A stretch of DNA of 64,000 nucleotides, from positions 1 to 64,000 of the forward strand of contig NZ_ANAY01000002.1 in NCBI RefSeq assembly GCF_000340965.1, in the 5' to 3' direction. The notes under the pieces were generated by a model. That model did no database searches and was not told where the DNA came from. It worked only from the letters and a program-made list of their open reading frames with translations. The position numbers and the translations under genes are program-made. The DNA is from Nocardiopsis kunsanensis DSM 44524. Lineage in GTDB: Bacteria > Actinomycetota > Actinomycetes > Streptosporangiales > Streptosporangiaceae. Shown piece by piece: positions 10,819 to 18,431 of this stretch (its first letter is position 1; each line of letters opens with the position of its first letter).

Positions 10819-10903
10819 GGCATGCTCCTCCGTGTCCTGTGTCGTCACGTCGTCCGCAGGGACTCGGGGACGGGCGATCGGTGCCCGTCCCGTGAGCGGA
10901 CCG

Positions 10904-11302
10904 TCACCGCGGCGGTCCCATCGGCCCCAGACCCAGCTCCTGCAACAGGGCCGAGGGGTCACCGGCGACCGCCTGCGCGCGGGCCGCGGAGTCACCTGGT
11001 GCCAGGTCCCCCAGGGCGTCGGAGACCTGCCGGGCCACGTCGCGCCGGGCCCGTTCCACCACGTCCTTGACGGCCGCGGCGAGTTCGGCCGGGGCCATCG
11101 ACCGGTACTTGTCGGTGTGGAACTTCAGGTCAGCGATCTCCCCTCTCGCGTTCACCGTCGCGCTGACCATCCGATCCTTGGACAAGGCTTCGGCGGTAGC
11201 CGACTCCAGGTTTGCGCTTGCCTCCGCCAGGCGCTGTTGTGTCGAACGGAGCTCTCGGAGAGACTCCTCCATCTGGGCTTGCAGAGACATGTCCAACGCC
11301 AC
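10904..11302 (-). CDS. YbaB/EbfC family nucleoid-associated protein
   Basis: A 132-residue protein of the YbaB/EbfC family, small dimeric DNA-binding proteins often found inside actinobacterial T7SS loci. The pattern is an N-terminal coiled helix (residues 6-40), a short beta hairpin around VSATVNARGEIADLKF, then a long Ala/Arg-rich helix. The first start is GTG at 11302, directly after an in-frame TGA; an ATG four codons later (11290) is the alternative. AAGGGAG lies just upstream. Its 5' part overlaps the long reading frame of the upstream gene by about 170 nt, discussed there. A regulatory role at this locus is inferred only from position. Confidence 0.85.
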   Translation of the reverse strand: MALDMSLQAQMEESLRELRSTQQRLAEASANLESATAEALSKDRMVSATVNARGEIADLKFHTDKYRSMAPAELAAAVKDVVERARRDVARQVSDALGDLAPGDSAARAQAVAGDPSALLQELGLGPMGPPR

Positions 11303-13889
11303 TCACTCCCTTGTCGCGTCCCGGGACCGGTCGTCCCAACGAGGAGGGGCCGCCCCGAGCTGCGGTGCCCCAGACCTTTTGGTCCTCGGCGAGCCACGTG
11401 GTGCGGCTGCGCTCCTGCGCACCCCCGCCTCCGCCTCCACCGGCACCGGCGCCGGCGCCGGGCGGCATCATGGGGGGCATCATGGGTGTGCCGGCCCCGC
11501 CCCCCGCCTGTGCCGGGTCCGCCTGCTGTCCTGTCGGGGCTCCCCCAGGACCGTCCGGCGCCGTTCCCCCGCCGAAGCCGGCCGACGGGACCGTGCCGTT
11601 CGGCCCCGGTGCCCTACTTCCGTCGGCCCCTCCGGTCCCACCGGCCGAGCCGGAATCGGGCCGGGCCGTGAGCTCACCGGTGCCGGAAGCACCTGTTCCG
11701 TCACCTGCGGACGGGGCCGGCGGCGGTGTGAGAACCGAACCGCCACCTCCGATCGAGGGCCGCTCCCCACCGGTCCCGAGTCCGCTCACACCTTCGGTCC
11801 CGTCGGGGCCCGGTGTACCTGTTCCCGCAGATGACGACAGGTCCAACCCACCCTGACCACCGAGGTCACCGGACCCGGGAACCGGCAGCTCCGACCCCTC
11901 CCGACCCGGATCCCCCGTGAACCCGTCACCAGCAGAGGACGACAAGTCCAACCCACCCTGACCACCGAGGTCACCGGACCCGGGAACCGGCAGCTCCGAC
12001 CCCTCCCGACCCGGATCCCCCGTGAACCCGTCACCAGCAGAGGACGACAAGTCCAACCCACCCTGACCACCGAGGTCACCGGACCCGGGAACCGGCAGCT
12101 CCGACCCCTCCCGACCCGGATCCCCCGTGAACCCGTCACCAGCAGAGGACGACAAGTCCAACCCACCCTGACCACCGAGGTCACCGGACCCGGTCGCGAC
12201 GGGGCTGGGCGGCGGAGGGATCGAGCCGTCCCGCCCACTCGTGTTGTCCGAAGGCGTCTCGATGCCGCCCGGTACTTCTCCCGGGGAGGAACGGTCTGCG
12301 TCCTCGCCTCGAGGGCCCATGAGGGGGGCACCGTTCTGGTCCCTGCGTCCGGAGTGCACGGAACCGCTTCCGCTCGCTCCCGGGCCGCCCATCCCCGGAA
12401 CCATCGGAGGCGGTACGGGACCGCCCGTTCCACCGTCCGGCGATCCTCCGCCCGAGGAGGAGGATCCGTCCGACGAGGAGGAGAGGTCACCGCCGCCAGG
12501 ACCGCCGAGGCTCCCGCCGCCAGGGGGAGGAGGCACCTCTCCACCGGCCGCTCCCCCTCCTTCGGAGGAGGACAGGTCACCTCCGGAACCGGAGGGGTCC
12601 GGGAGAGCATTGGAGTACTGCTCTCCCGAGGAGCTGGGAGGACCGTCCGGGCCGCCCGCCCCCGGATCCCCGCCCGAGCTGCCGGACAGATCGCCACCGC
12701 CGCTCTCGGCGCCCAGGCCGTTCAGGTAGTCGTCGACGATGTCCTCGACGCTCCGGCCACCGGAATCGTCGCCGCCATCCGGACCGCCGCCACCAGAACC
12801 GTCGTCGTCGCCACCGTTCAGATAGTCGTCGAAGATGTCCTCCATGCTCCGGTCACCGCCGCCGTCACCGCTGCCGTCACCGCCGCCGCCGGGAGGTGGC
12901 TCGCTGGAGGTGGGGACCGGTCTGAACGGCAGGATGTCGGAGGATGAACTGGTGTACGTGGTGTGGACGTCGGAGATCCCGTCGGATGCGGCCGTGCGTA
13001 CGTCCGCCAGGCCCTCCCACCAACGGTCCTTGATCTCCTGTTCGAAGGTCAGCCAGGTGTCCTTCTCGTCGGTCCGCATGCCGCGGATCTTGATCACGCC
13101 GTCCTCACGGGTGACGTGCTCCCGTTGTTCCTCCCACCAGGTCCGGATCAGGCGCCGCGGGGCGTGATCGGGGTCCTTGGTCCATGTGTCGACGGCTGTG
13201 GAAGCCGGTTCGATGAAGTTGTTGGAGATAGCGTTCCGCGCTTTTTCGACGGCGAGCTCGGCGGGTTCGATGTAGTCGGCCAGGTTCTTGAACTCGAGGG
13301 AGACCGTGTGCACGTACCGGGCGAGAGCCTCGGCCCCCGCGCCCTCGAACTGCTCGTTTCCCGGTTTGAGTGTCTCGAAGAGCTCCGAGAGCTCCTGGTA
13401 TCTGGCTTCGGCGAACGCGCGGAAGTCCTCCAGGTCGGCCACGATGCGGGCGAGGACGCTCCCGTTGTAGTTCTCGCTGCCCTTGGAGGGGTCGGAGGCG
13501 GCCTCCAGAACGGTTTCCATCCGTTCCTTGAAGCGGCCCCAGACCGTGTCGCCGGTGTCCTCGATCGCCTCGTTGATGTGGACACCCGAGAAGACCGAGA
13601 AACCCCCCTCGTACGAACCGAGCATGTCCGCGTCGGAGGCCCGGCTCTCGAACCCGAACCACTCGTCGGCGTCATGGGGGTTGCCGGCGTTGTAGAAGTA
13701 GTTGGTGAACCAGTTCGTCTCCCGCACCGCTTCGGCCGTACCCATCGGCGGAACCGAGCCGCCGTCACTGTCCTGAGCGTCGGCGAGGACGTTGACGGCG
13801 TGCGCGATCTCCTCGCTCTCGGCCGCCCCACCGGCAGCAGGCACGTCGGGATCGGAACCTTCTTTCTGCGGAAGGTCCTCATCGGACAT
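11130..13889 (-). CDS. Gly/Ser/Pro-rich T7SS-locus protein with tandem repeats (919 codons as read)
   Basis: The N-terminal 320 or so residues are a folded helical domain (WFGFES near 78, several Trp and acidic helices), as in large actinobacterial ESX-locus proteins. The remainder is disordered: Gly/Ser/Asp/Pro-rich, with three full and one partial copy of a 35-residue repeat. Near the end is TTWLAEDQKVWG, a motif I associate with the C-termini of this protein type. The start ATG has GAGGAG upstream. The end is suspect: the frame continues 173 nt into the YbaB gene with an atypical Arg/Gly-rich tail. One frame over, the sequence after the VWG motif reads LGRWDDRSRDATRE and stops at 11303, exactly abutting the YbaB GTG. 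A frameshift, real or from assembly, is likely. Probably surface-exposed or secreted; function unknown. Confidence 0.75.
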   Translation of the reverse strand: MSDEDLPQKEGSDPDVPAAGGAAESEEIAHAVNVLADAQDSDGGSVPPMGTAEAVRETNWFTNYFYNAGNPHDADEWFGFESRASDADMLGSYEGGFSVFSGVHINEAIEDTGDTVWGRFKERMETVLEAASDPSKGSENYNGSVLARIVADLEDFRAFAEARYQELSELFETLKPGNEQFEGAGAEALARYVHTVSLEFKNLADYIEPAELAVEKARNAISNNFIEPASTAVDTWTKDPDHAPRRLIRTWWEEQREHVTREDGVIKIRGMRTDEKDTWLTFEQEIKDRWWEGLADVRTAASDGISDVHTTYTSSSSDILPFRPVPTSSEPPPGGGGDGSGDGGGDRSMEDIFDDYLNGGDDDGSGGGGPDGGDDSGGRSVEDIVDDYLNGLGAESGGGDLSGSSGGDPGAGGPDGPPSSSGEQYSNALPDPSGSGGDLSSSEGGGAAGGEVPPPPGGGSLGGPGGGDLSSSSDGSSSSGGGSPDGGTGGPVPPPMVPGMGGPGASGSGSVHSGRRDQNGAPLMGPRGEDADRSSPGEVPGGIETPSDNTSGRDGSIPPPPSPVATGSGDLGGQGGLDLSSSAGDGFTGDPGREGSELPVPGSGDLGGQGGLDLSSSAGDGFTGDPGREGSELPVPGSGDLGGQGGLDLSSSAGDGFTGDPGREGSELPVPGSGDLGGQGGLDLSSSAGTGTPGPDGTEGVSGLGTGGERPSIGGGGSVLTPPPAPSAGDGTGASGTGELTARPDSGSAGGTGGADGSRAPGPNGTVPSAGFGGGTAPDGPGGAPTGQQADPAQAGGGAGTPMMPPMMPPGAGAGAGGGGGGGAQERSRTTWLAEDQKVWGTAARGGPSSLGRPVPGRDKGVSGVGHVSASPDGGVSPRAPFDTTAPGGGKRKPGVGYRRSLVQGSDGQRDGERERGDR
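11841..12193. repeat. 105-bp in-frame tandem repeat (about 3.4 copies)
   Basis: Near-identical units start at 11841, 11946, 12051 and 12156, the last one partial. Each unit encodes 35 residues beginning GSGDLGGQGGLDLSSSAG in the minus-strand gene. The unit length is a multiple of three, so copy-number change keeps the frame. Near identity at DNA level suggests recent expansion or active homogenisation. Confidence 0.95.
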
Positions 13890-13961
13890 GGAAACTCCTC
13901 AGAGCGGACGTCGGGGGACGGAAGGCTGTTCAGCCGGGTCGGGCACGTACGGGAAGGCCGG

Positions 13962-14387
13962 TCAGGAACCTCCGGTCTCCTCCGGGTCGGTGCTCGAGGA
14001 GGATCCCCCGGAGTCGGAAGGGGCGTTTCCGGAGATGATCCGGTTGACCTGGGCGGCGTCCAGTTCCGCGTCCGATTCCAGCTCCTCGAAGAGCAGCTCG
14101 CTGTAACGGATGCCGTGGGACATGTCCAGCAGGCGCGTCTCGAGTTCGGTGATGGAGGTGGTGACCTGGGAGAGCACTCCCCTGATCTCTGCGGAGAGAT
14201 CACGTGCGGCAGGCAGGAGCTCCCCGTTCCCGAAGGGCACGTTGATCCCCGAGTCCCCACCGTCCTCCGGATAGTTCTGGGCGGCTCGGGTCTTCATCTC
14301 CGACACCTTCTCGCGCAAGGGCTCCACCTTGGTGTCGCGGAGCTCCCGCAAGTACTCCAAGGTGACCTTGGTCTTGTCCTCCGACAC
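13962..14387 (-). CDS. Small helical T7SS-locus protein of unknown function (141 aa)
   Basis: I do not recognise a named family. The protein starts at GTG with AGGAG upstream. Residues 1-38 and 60-115 are helical with heptad-like spacing, and the C-terminal 20 residues are Ser/Gly/Glu-rich and probably disordered. Size and layout suit a WXG100-like or Esp-type accessory, but there is no WXG turn. It lies between the WXG100 pair and the repeat protein, all on the same strand, so it probably belongs to the same transcript and may be a secreted partner or chaperone. Confidence 0.75.
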   Translation of the reverse strand: MSEDKTKVTLEYLRELRDTKVEPLREKVSEMKTRAAQNYPEDGGDSGINVPFGNGELLPAARDLSAEIRGVLSQVTTSITELETRLLDMSHGIRYSELLFEELESDAELDAAQVNRIISGNAPSDSGGSSSSTDPEETGGS

Positions 14388-14485
14388 GACCCGCTCCTCT
14401 CATGTCCTTCGGCCTCTGCGGTCCGTACAGGGCCCGGTGCCGCGGCACGGGGCCGGCCCCGTGCCGCAGCTGATGTGGGGTCCGG

Positions 14486-14788
14486 TCAGCGGCGGGCTTC
14501 CCAGTTGCCGGCTTCCTGGAGATCGCCTCGGCGATAACGGTCGGTGATGTCGCCCAGGGAGAGCTGGGCGTTGCCCAACAGCGCACGCATGTCCGCCACG
14601 TTGCGCCGCCAGGCCGCCACACGTTCGTCGTACTGGTCCGCAGCCTCACCGACCCACTCGGACTTGACGGAGCGGACCTTGGCGTCGAGCTCCTCGATCG
14701 CCTCGGCGATCACCTCCGTCTGCCTGCGCAGGTCCAGCCCCGCGTCGTCGGCTCCGCTGTAGGTGATCTCGAATCCGTCGAAACTCAT
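14486..14788 (-). CDS. WXG100 family T7SS substrate (100 aa)
   Basis: Small secreted ESX-type protein expected to form a helical-hairpin dimer with the neighbouring WXG100 protein and to be exported by the EccB/C/D machine. It has the WXG turn as SEWVGEAADQY in the middle, and a C-terminal YRRGD that fits the YxxxD/E export signal recognised by EccC. The ATG at 14788 has AGAGGA about 9 nt upstream; the 15 extra upstream codons are not protein-like. It lies 53 nt after the companion gene at 14842-15174. Confidence 0.9.
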   Translation of the reverse strand: MSFDGFEITYSGADDAGLDLRRQTEVIAEAIEELDAKVRSVKSEWVGEAADQYDERVAAWRRNVADMRALLGNAQLSLGDITDRYRRGDLQEAGNWEARR

Positions 14789-14841
14789 GGCACGGTTCCT
14801 CTCTTCGGCCCCCGTGTCTGTGGGGGCGGTCATGGCCGGGG

Positions 14842-15174
14842 TCAGCGGGCGGCGACGTCGCCCTGGTTCGGGTTGAGATCCTTGATCCAGTCCGCCATGA
14901 CCAGGTTCTCGTCCTCCATGTCGTGGAAGTTGCGCTCGGTGCCACCGAGGATCCCGATCATGTCGTTCATGTCATTGGTGATCAGGCGCAGCTCTTCGAG
15001 CCACTTGACCAACGCCGTGTCGTACTGGGTGGCGGCACCGCCCCGCCAGCTGCCGCCGAGCTGGTCACGCACGGCGTCGACCGTGGTGTAGACGCCGTTG
15101 CACGTGCCGTGCGCGGTCTCCATGGCGTCGCGGCCGGTGCGCATGGCCTGGTCGGTACTGCGCATCATCGACAT
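14842..15174 (-). CDS. WXG100 family T7SS protein (110 aa)
   Basis: Partner-type ESX protein. The turn motif is GSWRGGAATQYD around residue 43, between two amphipathic helices. Unlike the next gene it has no clear C-terminal YxxxD/E, which fits the family pattern of heterodimers in which only one subunit carries the signal. The start ATG has AGGAGAG at ideal spacing. It is the first gene after eccB in the minus-strand operon. Confidence 0.9.
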   Translation of the reverse strand: MSMMRSTDQAMRTGRDAMETAHGTCNGVYTTVDAVRDQLGGSWRGGAATQYDTALVKWLEELRLITNDMNDMIGILGGTERNFHDMEDENLVMADWIKDLNPNQGDVAAR

Positions 15175-15201
15175 GGGGATCTCTCCTGTTTCTGTTGCGT
15201 G

Positions 15202-16650
15202 TCAGTCCTGGGGGCAACTGGGTTCCTCCGGCTCCGGAGTGGCGCCGACGGGTTCGGCGGCGGCCTCCGGGCTCAGGTCCGGTCCTGTGGGCAGCATGTC
15301 CAGCAGGGCGGTGGAAGCGGTGGACGCCTGTCCGGGTGCGTAGCCCAGCAGGTCGGCCGCCTCCGAGTCGGGGACCGGGTACTTGGCCCCGGTGTCGGTG
15401 ACCAGGAAGTAGGAACCGCTCAACGGTGAGCCTCCTGCGGGGGATGCCCGGACCAGGCCGCCTTCCCCGGACGGGATGTCGATCATGTCGGGGGCGGTAC
15501 AGGCGTCCGTGCTGCCGTTCGGGGGGCGTGCGGCCCGTCCGGTGATGTCGGCGGGAGGCGCCAACAGCAGAGCGGGGGGTTCCCCTCCCCGGTCGACCGT
15601 GCACAGCGCGGCCCCCTGCGGGTCGCTCAGGGGCGGCGGGGTCGCGGGCAGCCCACCCGTCATCGGGTCTTCGTCCACCAGGTGCTCACGCAGCTCGGAG
15701 ACGGTGATCCGGACCGGTTCGACATCCTCTCCCCCGTAGGCCTGCTCCGCTGTACGCGGATCGCCCAGTAGCAGGTGGGCACGGGTCGCGTCCACGGGGG
15801 CGAGACCGTCCCGGGTGAGCACGTAGTGCTGGTCGGTACCGTCCTGGGCACTCGGGACGAGGAAGATCTGGCCCACTCCGGTCCTCGCACCGTCGATCTC
15901 CGGACCGGGCTCACCACGGCCGTCGATGTCGGGTGAGGCGAGTGCGGGCCCTGCGGGCAAGCTGTCCAGGAACGCCCCCGAGACGGGGTGGGGCGCGGCC
16001 GTCCCGTACCCCAAGGACTCGAGGGCACCGTGCTCCTCGTCCAGAACCAGTCGGCGACCGTCCCAGAGCAGGTGGTGTCCTCCGCCGGGCCCTCGGACCA
16101 GGACGGCGTTCCCGTCCTCGACCGGACTGCCTTCGGGGGAACGTCCGAGGGTCAGCGAGGTCAGGGGTTCGTCGCCCCGCCCGGCGTCCACGGTGGTGGC
16201 GCACACCTGCCAGTTGAGCGTTCCCTCCGCCTCGGCGGAGGGAAGCGCGTCGGGGGCCCCGGCGATGCCCACCGGACTTCCCACCCTGGTGCCCTCCAGA
16301 GAGTCGGCGGACACGTCCACCGGTTCGGAGGAGTCGGCCAACAGCAAGGCAGAGGCGTGGTTGTCGACCGGCCACAAGGCACCGTCGGAGAAGACGTACT
16401 GCCCGGCGCCGCCCTTCACCGAGACGATGGTGCCCTCCGTACGCCAATTGGTGGCGCCCCCGGGGAAGATGAGACCGAAGACCAGGAAACCGGCACAGAG
16501 CAGCGCCCCCAGAACCAGACCGATGAAGGCCCCGTTGCGTGTGCGCCGTAGCGGCGCCTCGGCCGCGTCGGGGTCTGCGGCGGCCATGGCCGTGGAGAGC
16601 CGGCGCACCATGAACGAGTGCGCTTGAACCTGGTCGCGACGGGTCTGCAT
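15202..16650 (-). CDS. eccB: T7SS core component EccB
   Basis: Membrane-anchored core subunit of the ESX complex. The start MQTRRDQVQAHSF is typical of EccB, followed by a cytoplasmic segment, one transmembrane helix at about residues 42-64 ending in FPGG, and a large extracytoplasmic domain with repeated motifs and four scattered Cys that could pair. 482 residues matches the family. RBS GGGAGG lies upstream of the ATG. It sits 25 nt downstream of eccD. In characterised ESX systems this subunit forms the periplasmic part of the complex. Confidence 0.95.
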   Translation of the reverse strand: MQTRRDQVQAHSFMVRRLSTAMAAADPDAAEAPLRRTRNGAFIGLVLGALLCAGFLVFGLIFPGGATNWRTEGTIVSVKGGAGQYVFSDGALWPVDNHASALLLADSSEPVDVSADSLEGTRVGSPVGIAGAPDALPSAEAEGTLNWQVCATTVDAGRGDEPLTSLTLGRSPEGSPVEDGNAVLVRGPGGGHHLLWDGRRLVLDEEHGALESLGYGTAAPHPVSGAFLDSLPAGPALASPDIDGRGEPGPEIDGARTGVGQIFLVPSAQDGTDQHYVLTRDGLAPVDATRAHLLLGDPRTAEQAYGGEDVEPVRITVSELREHLVDEDPMTGGLPATPPPLSDPQGAALCTVDRGGEPPALLLAPPADITGRAARPPNGSTDACTAPDMIDIPSGEGGLVRASPAGGSPLSGSYFLVTDTGAKYPVPDSEAADLLGYAPGQASTASTALLDMLPTGPDLSPEAAAEPVGATPEPEEPSCPQD

Positions 16651-16675
16651 CAGTGCCTCCCCCTTCCGTGCCGCC

Positions 16676-18073
16676 TCATCCGCCGATCCCCCGGAGCAAC
16701 GTCAGCAGCCCCAGGTTGGCGGGGACCAGGCACACCAGGACGATCGCGGCAAGGCTCTGGATCAGTTCCCCCGCGCGCCCCCAGTGCGGGATCGGTCGGT
16801 GACCGGGCACCGACCACGCGACCATGAGCAACAAGAGCGCGGTGACCAGGAGCAGGCCGAAGAGGACCATCGCGGCCGTCTCGCCGCCCAGGGTCCCGCC
16901 GCCCACCGCGAGGGCCACGGGACCGTAGACCCCGGGCACCAAGAAGCTCATCCTGTGCCAGGAGCTGGTGAGCCCGCGGGACTGCAGCAGCAGGATCACC
17001 GACACGCACACCCCGGCCGAGGAGGCCAACCAACCGGGATGCACGGCCAGGACGGTGAGGGCGGCCGTACACACGGTCCCGACCACGGCCAGACAGGACC
17101 CGAGGAACTGGTGGGCGCGCTCGCTGCGCGTGCGTACGTCGCGTGCGGGATGAGGGGCGATGTACTCACCCAACTGGGCCACACCGCCGGGAAGGGGTGG
17201 CAACCGCATTCCGGACAGTCGAAAGCCCAAGGCCGGAGCGTAGGAAGCGAGCAACAGCACCAGAGCGGCGGCCAGGACGGCCACTCCCTGAGGTGGAGCC
17301 GCGTCCCAGAACATGAGGAGGGCGCCGGCCGCGGCGGTGAACAGGGCGGTTCCGACGACGGCGACGAAGAAGGGCAGGAACGCCGCCACGGCGGCGGTCG
17401 CCAACACCGCCGCCCCGGTGCCCGTCGACGCCGCCGAGAGCATCCTCGCTCCGACCAGTGCGGTACCGGGATCGCCGCTCGGCAGGGACGCACCGGCCAG
17501 TGCCATGAACAGGACAGCCGCCCCACCGGTGACGGCACCCACCGAGGGAGCGTCGAACGCACGGGACGCCGCGCCGGCGGTGAGTAGCAAGAGCACCCCG
17601 GTAGCTGCCGCGATGGTCCCTGGCAGCCAGGTGAAGCCGAGCGTGGCAGCAAGAACGAGAGCGCCGGCCAGTCCTCCGGCGGCGGTGAGGGTGAGCGCGC
17701 GGCGGGAGAGGTCCGGGTTCCAGAGGCCCGGGCGGTCGCCCATCGAGTCGGCCACCCCGTCGATGATGTCGTCGAAGTGGATCTCCGGCATCTGACCGGC
17801 GCGCTCGCGCAGGTAGAGCGTCTCGCCGTCGGTCAGGCCGAGGGTCTCGACCGTCTCGGCCTCGTCCAGCGCTGATGATCCCAACCGTTGGAGCACCCAT
17901 CCGCCGTGTTCCAGGCCGACTTCGTCCAGGTCCTCGTCCTCCTGCTCCGCGTAGAGGAGGAAGGTGGGCAGGAGCTCGGACAACGGCAGGTCACGCGGTA
18001 CCGCGATCTCGAACGCTGTGCTGGGAGCTCGGACGACCAGACGGCACAAGTCCGCCTCGACGGCGTCCGACAT
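16676..18073 (-). CDS. eccD: T7SS integral membrane component EccD
   Basis: Channel-forming membrane subunit. Residues 1-100 form the ubiquitin-like cytoplasmic domain (CRLVVRAPSTAFEIAVP, ending LTDGETLYLRER), then a linker, then about eleven hydrophobic helices from residue 120 to the end. The ATG at 18073 has GAGGAG upstream; 25 codons further upstream in frame are less protein-like, so this start is chosen. Length is 465 residues, normal for EccD. It is the first gene of the minus-strand T7SS operon, divergent from eccC. No eccE homologue follows it. Confidence 0.95.
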   Translation of the reverse strand: MSDAVEADLCRLVVRAPSTAFEIAVPRDLPLSELLPTFLLYAEQEDEDLDEVGLEHGGWVLQRLGSSALDEAETVETLGLTDGETLYLRERAGQMPEIHFDDIIDGVADSMGDRPGLWNPDLSRRALTLTAAGGLAGALVLAATLGFTWLPGTIAAATGVLLLLTAGAASRAFDAPSVGAVTGGAAVLFMALAGASLPSGDPGTALVGARMLSAASTGTGAAVLATAAVAAFLPFFVAVVGTALFTAAAGALLMFWDAAPPQGVAVLAAALVLLLASYAPALGFRLSGMRLPPLPGGVAQLGEYIAPHPARDVRTRSERAHQFLGSCLAVVGTVCTAALTVLAVHPGWLASSAGVCVSVILLLQSRGLTSSWHRMSFLVPGVYGPVALAVGGGTLGGETAAMVLFGLLLVTALLLLMVAWSVPGHRPIPHWGRAGELIQSLAAIVLVCLVPANLGLLTLLRGIGG

Positions 18074-18431
18074 CGGCACTCCTCGCTGAACAGAAAGCTG
18101 AACGAATGACGGCGCATGACGAACAGCCTCGACGAGGGGGAGTGCCATGACGTGCTATTCCGCGAGGGCTCACGTAGCGCAGGAACGGCACACTGGGCGT
18201 TCGAAATGCTGGGATAGAATAACATCACTCCGGAAATTTCACCCATGGAGGTAGTGAACTCTACCCTCGGACCGCCCGCGCTCACATGAGGGCCCCCATC
18301 GACCCCCGAGAACCGAATCCTGTTCTGGAGAGCTGCTCGACCGAACGGACCCGAATTGCGCAGGGGAATCCAGTCGGCACCTTGCCGGACTCCCGAGCGG
18401 ACCGGAGTGAATTGGAAGGAAACATTCGCTG
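18074..18431. promoter_or_regulatory. Divergent eccD/eccC control region
   Basis: A 358-nt gap between divergent operons, locally A/T-richer at 18200-18265. TAGAAT at 18215-18220 is a candidate -10 for the plus strand, and the overlapping TATTCT is one for the minus strand. GGTAG-N6-CTACC at 18250-18265 is a small inverted repeat that could bind a regulator. No clear -35 box is seen. eccC has GGAAGGA before its ATG. Confidence 0.45.

Noticed and set aside
11841-12193. Regular direct repeats as a possible CRISPR array
   Set aside because: The units are 105 bp, contiguous with no variable spacers, and in frame inside a coding gene.
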